A stretch of 64,000 nt of DNA from Ensifer oleiphilus (GCF_013371465.1 NZ_JABWDU010000002.1:537666-601665); one strand, 5' to 3'. Counted from the first letter of the stretch, positions 16,298 to 25,606 are shown. The notes: generated from the sequence alone by a model not told the origin. A program made the numbers and translations.

Positions 16298-17188
16298 TCA
16301 CCTCCGGTGCGCCTCCGCGATCATCCACGCAACCACCATGTCGATCGAGCTGGAATTGCGATAGCGCGGCCATACCAAATAGAAATGCGACGGTCCGAAG
16401 AGCGATCCCTCCAGGGCGAGAATGAGGCGACCTTCCTCCACGTCCCGTTGGACGAAATCACGGTTTGCCAGAACGATGCCCTGTCCCGCGATCGCTGCCT
16501 CGATCGCATGGGATGTCTGGCTGAAGCTGATCCCCTTGAACGACGTTCGCTCCAGTTTTCCCAGATGCTTTTCGATGAACTCCGGCCAGAAATTGTGGGC
16601 ATCGTGCAGGAGCGTGTAGCCGGAAAACTCCCCTGAGGTCTTTGGCGGCGGCCGTCCGGACAGCAGCATCGGGCTGCCAACGGCGACAATCTCCTGCTCG
16701 AACAGCAACTCGGTCGCCAACCCCGGACCGAAGGGCGGCCGTCCGTATCGCACGGCAAGATCGACACCATCAGCCTGGAAGCTGGACATGCGTTCGGTGG
16801 CGAGAATATGCAGGTCGAGTTCCGGATGTCGGGCCGTGAAGTCGGGCAGACGGGGGATCAACCATTTGGACGCGAATGTCGGGGTGGTGCTGATCGTCAG
16901 ACGGACCGGCTGCGGTGTCAGCGCACCCGTCGCTCTTGCAATAATCTCGAAGGCCCGGCGGATATCCGCGATATAGGCACGCCCTTCGCCCGTCAGCGCC
17001 AATGTCCGCGGCAGCCGCTCGAACAGCTTCACACCGAGTTCGCCTTCAAGTCCCCGAACCTGCTGCGCGACCGCGCCCTGGGTGACGCCAAGCTCTTCGG
17101 CCGCAAGCCTGAAATTCAGATGTCGCGCGGCAGCCTCAAATGCCTTGAGGGCGTTCAGTGACGGTAGCTTTCCGGGAGCGTCGAGCAT
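16298..17188 (-). CDS. LysR-family regulator, GcvA-like
   Basis: 296 residues. Helix-turn-helix at about 10-66 (SLNALKAFEAAARHLNFRLA, LGVTQGAVAQQVRGLE) and a periplasmic-binding-like effector domain to the C-terminus. The KLPSLNALKAFEAAARH opening and the ISTTPTFASKWLIPRL segment mark the GcvA/AmpR subgroup. It binds DNA as a tetramer and responds to a small ligand. It is transcribed away from the SDR gene at 17310 with 121 bp between starts, the usual LysR arrangement, so that SDR is its likely target. ATG at 17188. Confidence 0.92.
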   Translation of the reverse strand: MLDAPGKLPSLNALKAFEAAARHLNFRLAAEELGVTQGAVAQQVRGLEGELGVKLFERLPRTLALTGEGRAYIADIRRAFEIIARATGALTPQPVRLTISTTPTFASKWLIPRLPDFTARHPELDLHILATERMSSFQADGVDLAVRYGRPPFGPGLATELLFEQEIVAVGSPMLLSGRPPPKTSGEFSGYTLLHDAHNFWPEFIEKHLGKLERTSFKGISFSQTSHAIEAAIAGQGIVLANRDFVQRDVEEGRLILALEGSLFGPSHFYLVWPRYRNSSSIDMVVAWMIAEAHRR

Positions 17189-17309
17189 TCAATAGTTTTT
17201 CTACTGCCAGATAAAAGCTGAACTGTTTCGTAAACCCGCAGGAGAAATGGTATGGCAATGCACAGGAATAGGCAATTCGTATGATCATTCCGTGTGATAG
17301 GAGCAAAAG

Positions 17310-18014
17310 ATGTCAGTAGAAAAAGTGGCTATCGTTACGGCTGGCGGCAGCGGCATGGGCGCCGAGTGCGCCAGGCGTCTGGCTGCCGATGGATACAAAG
17401 TGGCCGTGCTTTCTTCTTCGGGCAAAGGCGAAGCGTTGGCGGCTGAACTCGGAGGCCTCGGCGTCACGGGCTCGAATCAATCCAACGACGATCTCAAGCG
17501 CCTGGTCGACGCGACCGTTGAGAAATGGGGTCGGATCGATGTGCTGGTCAACAGCGCTGGACACGGCCCGCGAGCTCCCATCCTCGACATCACCGACGAG
17601 CAGTGGCACACCGGCATGGACGTCTACCTGATGAATGTCATTCGCCCGGTGCGGCTCGTCACGCCGATCATGCAGGCACAGAAGTCCGGCGCGATCATCA
17701 ACATCTCCACCGCTTGGGCGTTCGAGCCTTCGGCAATGTTCCCGACATCGGCCGTGTTCCGCGCAGGCCTCGCCGCCTATACGAAGATCTTTGCCGACAC
17801 CTATGCCGGCGACAACGTCCGCATGAACAACGTACTGCCCGGCTGGATCGACAGTCTTCCGGCCACGGAAGATCGGCGCGCGGCGGTGCCGATGAAGCGC
17901 TACGGCACAAGCGCCGAAATCGCTGCGACCGTTGCCTTTCTTGCTTCCGAGGGCGCAGGCTACATCACCGGGCAGAACCTCAAGGTCGATGGTGGCCTGA
18001 CACGGTCTGTGTGA
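17310..18014 (+). CDS. SDR-family protein lacking the YxxxK catalytic pair
   Basis: 234-residue Rossmann-fold protein. The cofactor motif is TAGGSGMGAE (10-19), and NSAG (81-84) and S133 match the NAG and catalytic Ser positions. Where classic SDRs have YxxxK, this protein reads S147-A-V-F-R151 just before AGLAAYTK, so both Tyr and Lys appear replaced. It may use other residues, bind ligand without catalysis, or belong to a divergent subgroup. AGGAG lies eight bases before the ATG. It is divergent from the LysR gene at 16298-17188, its presumed regulator. Confidence 0.85.
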   Translation: MSVEKVAIVTAGGSGMGAECARRLAADGYKVAVLSSSGKGEALAAELGGLGVTGSNQSNDDLKRLVDATVEKWGRIDVLVNSAGHGPRAPILDITDEQWHTGMDVYLMNVIRPVRLVTPIMQAQKSGAIINISTAWAFEPSAMFPTSAVFRAGLAAYTKIFADTYAGDNVRMNNVLPGWIDSLPATEDRRAAVPMKRYGTSAEIAATVAFLASEGAGYITGQNLKVDGGLTRSV

Positions 18015-18082
18015 CGTGAAAGAGCTGGCCTAACTCGCCTTTGCGCCTCAGCACCTCTTCTGGGGAAGCAATGTCGTCTTCG

Positions 18083-19015
18083 TCAAGCGGGCTCGACGGC
18101 AACAGCCTCCGCGACCGCCAGTTCCGCCATCGCCAGTGCCGCCTCGCGCGTCCTGGCGGCGGCGATGAAGCGGCCGTTGTGGCAGAAGGTGGCGCCCGCA
18201 ACGCCGCAGGCGGCTTCGAGCGCGTCGTTGGTGAGGCCGGCCCAGGCGGCCGGAAGGTCGGCGCGCAGCTCAAACCCTTCGTCGGCGCGGCGGATGCCGG
18301 TCAGGGTCCAGTCCTTGTCGCGCGGGTGGACGACGAACAGCAGGTGGTCGGCGCCGGCTTTCACGATGGCCGGGCGGAAGGGCATGCCCATCGGCAGTTC
18401 CAGCACGCGGCCCTCGCCGGTCGCAACAATCGCCTGGTGCACCACGGCTTCGGCGCGCAGTTTTGCGGCACTCCGGCCGATGCTCGCCTCGACGAAGCTG
18501 CGGGCGATCGCAAGCGCCGCATGGAAGGCTCGCTCGTCGGCATCCGGGTCGGTCTCGTCGAAGACCGGCTTCAGCGTTTCAAGCAGCGCCGGCAGCGTCA
18601 GGCCGGCAAGCGGCCCGGCGATGGAGGGGCTGAGCGCGCCGTTGTCGACCAGATCGACCGGCAGCACGAAGCTCCGGTCGAAGGAGGCGTGAACCGCCTC
18701 GACATGCGCTTCCGGGACCCGGGAGGCGACGAGGTAATCGCGGCCGTAATGCTTCCAGATCAGGCCGAACGAGCTCAAAGGCTGGCCGTCCTCGCGCAGC
18801 GGCGCGCCGCGCTGATGGTGATCGAAGATCTGCGCTTGCGCATCATAGGCGCCGCCGACATCGTAGATGATCCTGTTGGAGCCGGGCGTGATCCACTCCG
18901 GCGCCCGGCTGCGCACAATCTTGGCTTCAGGGAACAGCCGGGTCAGGATGACGCTCGACAGGAGCTCATCGGCATGGAAGCCACCAGAATGGGTGACGAG
19001 GAAATCTGGGGTCAT
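18083..19015 (-). CDS. MYG1 family protein (DHH-like metal-dependent hydrolase)
   Basis: 310 residues. Two metal-binding clusters characteristic of MYG1/GAMM1 are visible: HSGGFHADE (9-17) and FDHHQRGAP (63-71, the DHH element). Eukaryotic MYG1 is a 3'-5' RNA exonuclease of nucleus and mitochondria; bacterial relatives share the fold and may act as RNA or nucleotide hydrolases, which is inferred. Length is normal for bacterial members. Start ATG at 19015; the upstream in-frame codons to 19177 show no conservation pattern. It stands between the SDR gene (convergent) and the DUF1254 gene. Confidence 0.9.
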   Translation of the reverse strand: MTPDFLVTHSGGFHADELLSSVILTRLFPEAKIVRSRAPEWITPGSNRIIYDVGGAYDAQAQIFDHHQRGAPLREDGQPLSSFGLIWKHYGRDYLVASRVPEAHVEAVHASFDRSFVLPVDLVDNGALSPSIAGPLAGLTLPALLETLKPVFDETDPDADERAFHAALAIARSFVEASIGRSAAKLRAEAVVHQAIVATGEGRVLELPMGMPFRPAIVKAGADHLLFVVHPRDKDWTLTGIRRADEGFELRADLPAAWAGLTNDALEAACGVAGATFCHNGRFIAAARTREAALAMAELAVAEAVAVEPA

Positions 19016-19254
19016 GCCGGGATGCGCCTTGTGGTTTTCTGATGGTGTCCGCCCGACGGGCGTTTGTGGTTGGCACCAGATAGCCCTTGCTCGTCCCCAT
19101 CTCAACCCATCCATTCGCGTATTCCGACGCATGGACCCGGCCCGGCTTGCGCTGCACGCAGCGAAATGCCGGCTCACTCGGGCGGACGTCGCGCCGCGCG
19201 CTCGCAGCGCGGCGTCCTTTCCTCCCCGCAGAAAGGCGAATACCTAAGTCAATC

Positions 19255-20763
19255 TCAATCGACGCGTTCGAAATCTCCTGGCTTCCAGGATTTGTCGAAC
19301 CATGGCTCCAACGGGGCGTAAAGGCGCAGCAGGCTGTTCCAGCCTTTGCCCGCAGTCGTCTGCACCCAGTTGCTTTCCTGTCCGGCCGGCGCCTTTGGTG
19401 CAAACCACACGGTCACGGAACCGTCCTCGTTCTTCTTGATGTTCTTGTCGTTGCTGTCGAGGCCGGCAGATCTTTGGTCGGTTTCCAGCATCGAGCGCGT
19501 CTGCCCGTCATAAACCGTGAGCGACCAGAACTGGCCGACCGGGATCGGCGAGGGCAAGGTTATCTTGTAGGTCTTGCCGCCATCCAGATATTCACCCTTC
19601 GAATCCCTGGCCGAGAACGCATAGGCAGATCCCGTCCCGAGCTTGGCGTTCGCCATCGCGGGCGTGATGCCGGTGGCGTAGTAATGGAAGAGCGTGCGCG
19701 CATCCAGCATGCGCTCCCCGTCGTTCAGAAAGGCGTAGCTTCCACCAACAAAGCCTGTGCCCCACTGGCGATCCGGAAAAATCCGGACACGCTCGTCGCG
19801 CGGCGCAAACAGAATAGCACGAGCGGTTGCATTGGCGACGGCGACGGCGTCGGTCAAGATGCCCTTCATTCTCTCGTCGGGGGCAAAAGGCTTGCCTTTC
19901 TTGATCCCGATCGACGCAAACATACCAACGATCTCGGGATCGAAGGCGTCGCCGGGTTCATGCTGAATGACCTCGTTGATCTCCTCGTAAAAGTAGAACG
20001 TGTTGGCATGAATGGTGTTCATCTGCGTGCCCGACAGGTTGACGAAGGCCTGAGTTGGAGGCGCGTTCGCCGATGACAGCGGATATATTCGCGCCTTTGA
20101 CTTCACAGCCGCTACGGCACCGGCGATGTCCCCCTGCTTCACGAAGGCGCGGTAGAACATCAGATTTCCAAAGGTGGGTGATTTGGCAACGAAGTAGCCG
20201 TCTGGGATTTCACCGGTGTAACCAGGCGGCACGAAAAGATACTTTCCACCCTCCCCCTTGTCAGGCCCGGTCAGGCCAACATCCGTCACCCAGCGGAAAT
20301 AGGCATCATCAACCGGACCAAGAACGCCCGGCGGAACATCGATGACAACGGGGCCATCCTTCAGATCCATGCACGTGATGACGTAGACGGTGGTCGAGTT
20401 TGCCGTCAGAAACAGTTGTCGGGCGTCGATGAGGTCTTCGGTGATCGCAATTCCGCCGTTCCGCTTTACGCCGACCTCGTCCAATCCCTTACAGACCGCG
20501 TAAACGGATGCTGCGGGAACACCCGAAAGAAACGCCTCGACCCCTCGCGAAAAGTCCAGATTGTCGTAAACCCTCTGCACCGTTTCTACATCGGGAAGAC
20601 CATCGAAGAATGTCAGCTTGCCAATGCGTGTATCGACCGCATTAGGCGTCGTAATGTACTCGGGCACCTTCGCCAGGTATCGGGGCTGTGTTTGGGCTTC
20701 GGCGGAAGTCGCCAGAAGAAGCGTCAACAGGGTGAGCGCTACAGTTCGACTACATCTGGACAT
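19255..20763 (-). CDS. Exported DUF1254/DUF1214 protein
   Basis: 502 residues with a Sec signal peptide (MSRCSRTVALTLLTLLLATSAEA, cleavage about residue 23). The mature protein has the DUF1254 region in the first half (TPNAVDTRIGKLTFFDGLP, NSTTVYVITCMDLKDGPVV) and the DUF1214 region at the end (GKTYKITLPSPIPVGQFWSL, YDGQTRSMLET). Family members are periplasmic proteins of unknown biochemical role, widespread in soil proteobacteria. Start ATG at 20763. It appears monocistronic; upstream AT-rich sequence (20800-20850) probably carries the promoter. Confidence 0.92.
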   Translation of the reverse strand: MSRCSRTVALTLLTLLLATSAEAQTQPRYLAKVPEYITTPNAVDTRIGKLTFFDGLPDVETVQRVYDNLDFSRGVEAFLSGVPAASVYAVCKGLDEVGVKRNGGIAITEDLIDARQLFLTANSTTVYVITCMDLKDGPVVIDVPPGVLGPVDDAYFRWVTDVGLTGPDKGEGGKYLFVPPGYTGEIPDGYFVAKSPTFGNLMFYRAFVKQGDIAGAVAAVKSKARIYPLSSANAPPTQAFVNLSGTQMNTIHANTFYFYEEINEVIQHEPGDAFDPEIVGMFASIGIKKGKPFAPDERMKGILTDAVAVANATARAILFAPRDERVRIFPDRQWGTGFVGGSYAFLNDGERMLDARTLFHYYATGITPAMANAKLGTGSAYAFSARDSKGEYLDGGKTYKITLPSPIPVGQFWSLTVYDGQTRSMLETDQRSAGLDSNDKNIKKNEDGSVTVWFAPKAPAGQESNWVQTTAGKGWNSLLRLYAPLEPWFDKSWKPGDFERVD

Positions 20764-20962
20764 TGGCCTCTCCCAAAAACTTTGTTGAGAGATGAGCCAC
20801 CACTTTTGGGGAACGGAAGTACGTTACAGTAAATGTAACCGTAAATTAGTCCGCACTTGTGCAATACGCCATCGAAGCAATCCCGCCGAGTACGGCAAGC
20901 CAACGCAGGATTGCGACCGTCCCCATCTGCCATCTTTGTCCCGGCGTTGCGTCGCCGCGAAG

Positions 20963-21940
20963 TCAGCTTTCGCCAGAGCTAAGTCCGGCATCCACTGTCG
21001 AATGCCTGCGCGGCCCAAGATCGAGCGACCAGGTCTGGCCCACCAGATCCTTGCCGAAGGAATGGTGCGGCGCCTCCTCGACAAGCGTGAAGCCGGCGCG
21101 CTCGTAGATGCGGCGGGCCGAAGTGAGAACGCTGTTGGTCCACAGCACCAACGTGTCGTAGCCGACCGCGCGGGCGCGTTCGATGCAGGCGGAAACCAGC
21201 GCTGCGCCAACGCCGCGGCCGCGCGTATCCGGCTCCACATAGAGCAGCCTGAGCTTGGCGACACCGGGCTTGTCGCTTGCAACGAGGAAGATCGAGCCGA
21301 CGATGCGGCCGTCGATTTCGGCAATCCAGGCGGCCTCGCGGGCCGGGTCATAGGACTTGACGAAATCCGCAAGGATGCCCGCAGCCAGCGCCTCATACTC
21401 CTGGTTCCAGCCATACTCCTGCACGTAAAGCACCGTCTGGCGGTGGATGATCCAGCCTAGATCGCCTGGTCTCAGGTCGCGCAGCCGCAGCGCCCCTCCT
21501 GCCTTTTCCCCCAGGACTTCGCTGACAATGCCGGTGGCCGCGATCAGCCGCCTGCGCTCGGTAGGAGCCAAGGTATCGAGCAGCGCGCCGATTGCCGTGC
21601 AGGTGTTCTGCTCCAAGGCGGCAAAGGTGGTGCGTCCGACCGGGGTGAGCGAGATCGGCTGACGGCGACCGCCCTCCGGACGTTCCGACTTCTCCACCAG
21701 CCCACGATCGGCAAACCGTTTCAGCGTGCGGCTCAGCTGGGCACGATCGACTTGAAGCGTCCGCATGAGATCGGCCGCGGTCGGCTCGTCGCGATGGGCA
21801 AGCTCGTAGAGGATGCGCGCTTCGGTCAGCGTAAACGGGCTCTGGTCGAGATGGGCGTTCAAGAGGCCGAGACGGTTGGTATAGAGACGATTGAAGGCGC
21901 GCAGCGCCGCCACGTCGGGGTGGTCGTTTGTGAGTGTCAT
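20963..21940 (-). CDS. MarR-GNAT fusion: regulator with acetyltransferase domain
   Basis: 325 residues. A MarR-type winged helix fills residues 1-145 (SPFTLTEARILYELAHRDEP, LQVDRAQLSRTLKRFADRGL, EGGRRQPISLTPVGR). A GNAT domain follows at about 155-310, with the acetyl-CoA loop in EPDTRGRGVGAALVSACIE and a terminal GFTLVEEAPHHSFG. Fusion proteins of this type are known in actinobacteria and proteobacteria, but few have been studied; small-molecule or protein acetylation is inferred. A perfect 38-bp palindrome lies 19 bp upstream of the start, a probable autoregulatory operator. ATG at 21940. Confidence 0.92.
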   Translation of the reverse strand: MTLTNDHPDVAALRAFNRLYTNRLGLLNAHLDQSPFTLTEARILYELAHRDEPTAADLMRTLQVDRAQLSRTLKRFADRGLVEKSERPEGGRRQPISLTPVGRTTFAALEQNTCTAIGALLDTLAPTERRRLIAATGIVSEVLGEKAGGALRLRDLRPGDLGWIIHRQTVLYVQEYGWNQEYEALAAGILADFVKSYDPAREAAWIAEIDGRIVGSIFLVASDKPGVAKLRLLYVEPDTRGRGVGAALVSACIERARAVGYDTLVLWTNSVLTSARRIYERAGFTLVEEAPHHSFGKDLVGQTWSLDLGPRRHSTVDAGLSSGES

Positions 21941-21958
21941 CGCGGTGATCCAGCCTAA

Positions 21959-21996
21959 GTTGACTCAATCAACAACGATTTGTTGATTGAGTCAAC
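21959..21996. promoter_or_regulatory. Perfect 38-bp operator palindrome upstream of MarR-GNAT gene
   Basis: Arms GTTGACTCAATCAACAA (21959-21975) and TTGTTGATTGAGTCAAC (21980-21996) are exact inverted repeats around CGAT. Each arm also contains TTGA-TCAA sub-palindromes, so two MarR dimers could bind side by side. It starts 19 bp before the ATG at 21940 and should block its promoter. Confidence 0.8.
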
Positions 21997-22063
21997 ATTG
22001 AAGATTGGATCGGGACGACCTGATCGGATATTGCGGGCCGCTAACCCAACCGGCGCAGGGCGA

Positions 22064-22696
22064 TCAGTTCCGGGCGCCAAGCGCCAGCCGGCAGGCGAGC
22101 CCCGCGAAAACGGTAGCGAGCAGATATTGCGGCAACCTCTTGAAGCGCGCCGGTGCCGAAAGCCGGGTGCGGAGCTGGCCGCCGAGCAGGATCACCGCGC
22201 CATTGACGAGAAAACCGATGCCGTTGAGCACCGTTGCCAGCACCAGCGTCTGCACGATCATCGCGCCGTTTTCGGGCCGGATGAACTGCGGAAACAGCGC
22301 CAGCACGAACAGCGCCATCTTCGGGTTGAGCAGGTTGGTGAGCAGCCCCTCGCCAAAGATCCGCCGCAGCGACAGCCGCTTCAGCGACGAGGAAGGGGAA
22401 AAATCGATCGCCTGCGATCGCAGCGTTTTCCAGGCGAGATAAAGCAGATAGGCGCAGCCGGCCCAGCGCACGATCTCATAGGCGACGGGGACGGTCGCGA
22501 TCAGCTGCGATAGCCCCAGCGCTGCGGCAAGCGCATGGCAATAGGTGCCAAGCGCAATGCCGGCATAGGTGAGAAACCCCGCCCCCTGCCCCTGGCTGAC
22601 ACTGCGCGACGCAATCAGCAGCATATCGGGACCAGGCGTCGCGGTCAGAACCAGCGAGGCGGCGGCAAAAAGTGCGAGTGTGGAAAAATCCGGCAT
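22064..22696 (-). CDS. LysE/RhtB-family amino acid exporter
   Basis: 210-residue inner-membrane protein of the LysE superfamily with about six hydrophobic segments. The N-terminal signature TATPGPDMLLIASRSVSQGQ (near residues 19-38) and GAGFLTYAGIALGTYCHALA match the RhtB/LysE group, which exports amino acids or small metabolites by proton exchange. Substrate cannot be read from sequence. It lies 67 bp upstream of the MarR operator on the same strand, so read-through into the MarR-GNAT gene is possible, but the operator points to a separate promoter. ATG at 22696. Confidence 0.93.
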   Translation of the reverse strand: MPDFSTLALFAAASLVLTATPGPDMLLIASRSVSQGQGAGFLTYAGIALGTYCHALAAALGLSQLIATVPVAYEIVRWAGCAYLLYLAWKTLRSQAIDFSPSSSLKRLSLRRIFGEGLLTNLLNPKMALFVLALFPQFIRPENGAMIVQTLVLATVLNGIGFLVNGAVILLGGQLRTRLSAPARFKRLPQYLLATVFAGLACRLALGARN

Positions 22697-22879
22697 GACA
22701 TCTTCCTTTGAGGTGGCCGGAATTTCGGTTTAGCCGGATTCGCGGGAATGGCAAGGCCGGAGGGAAGAACAATCCCCCAGCCCGGTTTCTGCGTTAAGCA
22801 ACGCGACAAATCCAGGTTGCACGCGACGTCGTCTGAACGTAGAGCACATTGCCATAATGTAATCAGGGGTTGAAACTTT

Positions 22880-23263
22880 ATGTCCATTTCAGTCAAGACA
22901 TTGCTCGCCGCCGCGGTCGTCGGCTTTTTCCTAGTGCCGGGCCTCGCCAACGCCGAATCCTTGGCCCAGCTCGAAAAGCAGGGCTACAAGGTCAGCAAGC
23001 TCACGAAGAACAAGGCCGGCTCTCAAGGCTGGGTGGCGTCGAACGGCGACAAGCGGTTTTTCTGCCGCATGAATGTCAGCATAGCCGTTGTCAGCAAGAA
23101 AGAGCTGGTCAGCATCACCACGGCCGGGCGCCTGGTCAAACTGGATCGGGCTACCTTCGAAGCGTCTTTGGGCGGTCCCGATCCGTCACTGCCGCTCTGG
23201 AGCGACCTTCAGGCCGGCCGCGTCAAGGCGCCTCACGTCAAGGGCTGCACGCCTCTTCGCTGA
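22880..23263 (+). CDS. Small exported hypothetical protein (127 aa)
   Basis: 127 residues with a Sec signal peptide (MSISVKTLLAAAVVGFFLVP, cleavage after LANA about residue 25). The mature part is basic, with two cysteines (RFFCRMNV and VKGCTPLR) likely paired, and no known domain. It is divergent from the LysE gene across 183 bp. A mosaic element starts 47 bp after its stop. Probably periplasmic; function unknown. Confidence 0.72.
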   Translation: MSISVKTLLAAAVVGFFLVPGLANAESLAQLEKQGYKVSKLTKNKAGSQGWVASNGDKRFFCRMNVSIAVVSKKELVSITTAGRLVKLDRATFEASLGGPDPSLPLWSDLQAGRVKAPHVKGCTPLR

Positions 23264-23309
23264 TCGGCACAGGCGGGCCTGCGCCTTGGTCTAGCCGCAG
23301 GCCTGCCGA

Positions 23310-23410
23310 CTGCATAATTCCTTGAATCGGGATCGATTTAAGGAATTATGCAGCAAATATAAAGCGTTACAGCGTCCTTTGCGCGTCGTATTTGACGCAC
23401 GGCGCTGTAG
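23310..23410 (+). repeat. Complete mosaic element
   Basis: About 100 bp made of two palindromic halves. First is a near-perfect hairpin, CTGCATAATTCCTTGAATCG with CGATTTAAGGAATTATGCAG (one mismatch, 4-nt loop). Then AAAGCGTTACAGCGTCCTTT and the GCGCGTC/GACGC block end in GGCGCTGTAG. This is the best reference copy of the family in the window. It lies between convergent genes ending at 23263 and 23427. Confidence 0.75.
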
Positions 23411-23426
23411 CGCGAACAACCTCGCC

Positions 23427-24590
23427 TCAACTATACTCCACCCAGATGCCGCCGGCGTCCGCCGAGCGCACGCAGTTTTCCACCCAGCGCACGCCCTCGA
23501 GCCCGGCGTCGACGCCGGGGAAGACGAGGTCTTCCAGGCCCTCGGGCGCAACGCCTCGCGTGCCGCCGATCGCCAGCCCGAAGCGGCGATAGAGATTGGC
23601 CCAGGCCTCGAACAGGCCTTCCGGATGGCCGCCACCGATGCGGTCGTCGATCCGGGCCTGCGGGTAGAGATAGTCCATGCCGCGCTCGAGGATGCGCACC
23701 GGCTCGCCCTGGATCTCAAAGGAGAGCTGGTTCGGCCATTCGTCCCACCATTCGATGCTGGCCTTCGAGCCGACGATGCGCACCTTCTGTCCGTGCATCG
23801 AGCCGGCATTGACGGCGCTCGACCAGATGTTGGCGATGGCACCATTGTCGTATTCCATCAGGGTCACCGCATTGTCTTCGAGCGGCGCCCGGCTCTTGAC
23901 GAAGCTCTGGCGCACGCACATCAGCCGCTTGATCTTCAGATGCGGCAGGATCACCTCGGAAAGGTAGAGCGGGTGCGTTCCGACATCGCCGAGCACATAG
24001 CTCGGCCCCGCGAATTTCGGGTCGACGCGCCAGCGGGTCGACGGGTTTTGCTCCTCGACGGCCGCACTGTGGAAGCCATGGGCAAACTGCAGGTTGACGA
24101 TGCGGATCTCGCCGAGATCGCCGTTTCTCACCATGGCGCGGGCCTGCTCGATCATCTGGTGGCCGGCATAGCCGTAGGTGACGCCGACGATGCGGCCGCC
24201 CGCCTCCGACAATGCCTTAAGCTCCTCGGCCTCGGCCACCGTAAAGCAGAGCGGCTTTTCGCAAATCACATGCAGGCCGTGCTCCAGCGCCGCCTTGCAG
24301 ATGGCAAAATGGGTGTTGTTGGGTGTGGCGATCGACACTGCCTCGATGCCATCGGGCCGCTTGGCCTCGGCGGCAAACATCGTCGCGTAGTCCGCGTAGC
24401 TACGCGCCGGATCGAGCCCGAGATCGACGCCGAAAGCGCGGCCCCGCGCCGCGTCGATATCGAAGGCGCCAGCCACCAGTTCGAAGGTGTTGTCCCGGAG
24501 CGCCGCCGACCGGTGGATCGAGCCGATCTGGCTGCCGCGCCCGCCACCCACCATCGCCCAGCGGATCGGCCTGTTCTTCGCTTCGGTCAT
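23427..24590 (-). CDS. Gfo/Idh/MocA-family NAD(P)-dependent sugar dehydrogenase
   Basis: 387 residues. The N-terminal Rossmann motif is MVGGGRGSQIG (13-23), the family EKPLC element holds the catalytic lysine region, and a C-terminal beta-sheet domain binds substrate. Members oxidise sugars, inositols or sugar derivatives in the cytoplasm. It is the third gene of a minus-strand operon behind two TIM-barrel isomerase genes, 95 bp after the second, under a divergent LacI regulator. The set resembles inositol- or keto-sugar catabolism, but signature IolG/IolE partners are not evident. ATG at 24590. Confidence 0.92.
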   Translation of the reverse strand: MTEAKNRPIRWAMVGGGRGSQIGSIHRSAALRDNTFELVAGAFDIDAARGRAFGVDLGLDPARSYADYATMFAAEAKRPDGIEAVSIATPNNTHFAICKAALEHGLHVICEKPLCFTVAEAEELKALSEAGGRIVGVTYGYAGHQMIEQARAMVRNGDLGEIRIVNLQFAHGFHSAAVEEQNPSTRWRVDPKFAGPSYVLGDVGTHPLYLSEVILPHLKIKRLMCVRQSFVKSRAPLEDNAVTLMEYDNGAIANIWSSAVNAGSMHGQKVRIVGSKASIEWWDEWPNQLSFEIQGEPVRILERGMDYLYPQARIDDRIGGGHPEGLFEAWANLYRRFGLAIGGTRGVAPEGLEDLVFPGVDAGLEGVRWVENCVRSADAGGIWVEYS

Positions 24591-24685
24591 GATTACGCAT
24601 CCTGTCTATGACGCATGGGGTGCCTGGTGGCACCGACATGCATGAAATCAAATGGTTGAACGGCGCAGCGCATACTAATTGCGGC

Positions 24686-25606
24686 TCAGAAGCCGACCGA
24701 GCTGAGGTAGTCGCGGCTTTCCCTGACATCGGCCAGGCTGCCCGCCACGCTTCTCGGGTCGCGCTCCTGCTCGACCGTGATGAAGCCGTGGTAGCCGATG
24801 TCGGCAAGCGCTTGCCTGATGGCAGGATAGTCGATCACCCCGCGGCCGATCGGGCACATGACGCCTTGAGCGCAGGCCTCGAAGAAACGGATCCTTTCGC
24901 CCATCACCCGCTCGAACACCGCCCGGTCGATATCCTTGAAATGGACGTAGTCGAGCCGGTCCGCATAGCGCCTCAGCGTCTCCACCGGGTCCATGCCGGC
25001 GTAGAAGGTGTGGCCGGTATCGAGGCAGAGGCCGGCGCTCTCCTGCGGCACGTCGCGGGCGATGCGCTCGATCTCGTCGGAAAATTCGATATAGCCGCCG
25101 GCATGGGGATGAATCACCGCCCGCACGCCATGGGCGTCGGCGCGCTCGGCGATCGCCTTGATATTGGCGACCATGCCGGCCCAGGCCTCGTCCGAAAGCC
25201 GCGGCGCGCGGTCGAAATGCCCGGCCGCATAATCCCGCTCGTCGTGCCCCCAGTCCATGACGGTCAGATAGGGCGTCGCAAACCGCTGGCCGGCGACCTG
25301 CGGCGGCTGCGGCAACCTGGTGATGACGGCGCAGATTTCGTCCGTCTGGCGCAGCAGACTGTCGCGATTGTCGGGCGAAACCAGATCGTCGAAGATCGTG
25401 CCGGCGACGATGAAGAGGCTACGTTCGGCAAGGGCTGCGGCAACCAGCCGGTCGTCGAGCGGCACATAGCCGTAGGGTCCGAGCTCCAGCCCGCCATAGC
25501 CGGCTGCAGCCGCCTCGTCGAACACGCGTTGCCAGGCCGGCAGGTCGGGATTGTTGACGTCGTCCACGCCCCAGCAGCAGGGGGCGGTCGTGATCGTGAT
25601 GCTCAC
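24686..25606 (-). CDS. Sugar phosphate isomerase/epimerase-type TIM barrel (306 aa)
   Basis: 306-residue AP-endonuclease-2/xylose-isomerase-like TIM barrel. Metal-site elements follow in order: GGLELGPYGY with the first glutamate, IHPHAGGY, LDTGHTFYAG, YVHFKDID and a closing TVEQERD glutamate. These enzymes isomerise, epimerise or dehydrate sugars and inositol derivatives. GTG at 25606 with GAGGA eight bases upstream is the preferred start; a TTG at 25621 would overlap that site. Middle gene of the LacI-controlled operon. The closest functional guess is an IolE/IolH-like activity, not proven. Confidence 0.88.
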   Translation of the reverse strand: MSITITTAPCCWGVDDVNNPDLPAWQRVFDEAAAAGYGGLELGPYGYVPLDDRLVAAALAERSLFIVAGTIFDDLVSPDNRDSLLRQTDEICAVITRLPQPPQVAGQRFATPYLTVMDWGHDERDYAAGHFDRAPRLSDEAWAGMVANIKAIAERADAHGVRAVIHPHAGGYIEFSDEIERIARDVPQESAGLCLDTGHTFYAGMDPVETLRRYADRLDYVHFKDIDRAVFERVMGERIRFFEACAQGVMCPIGRGVIDYPAIRQALADIGYHGFITVEQERDPRSVAGSLADVRESRDYLSSVGF

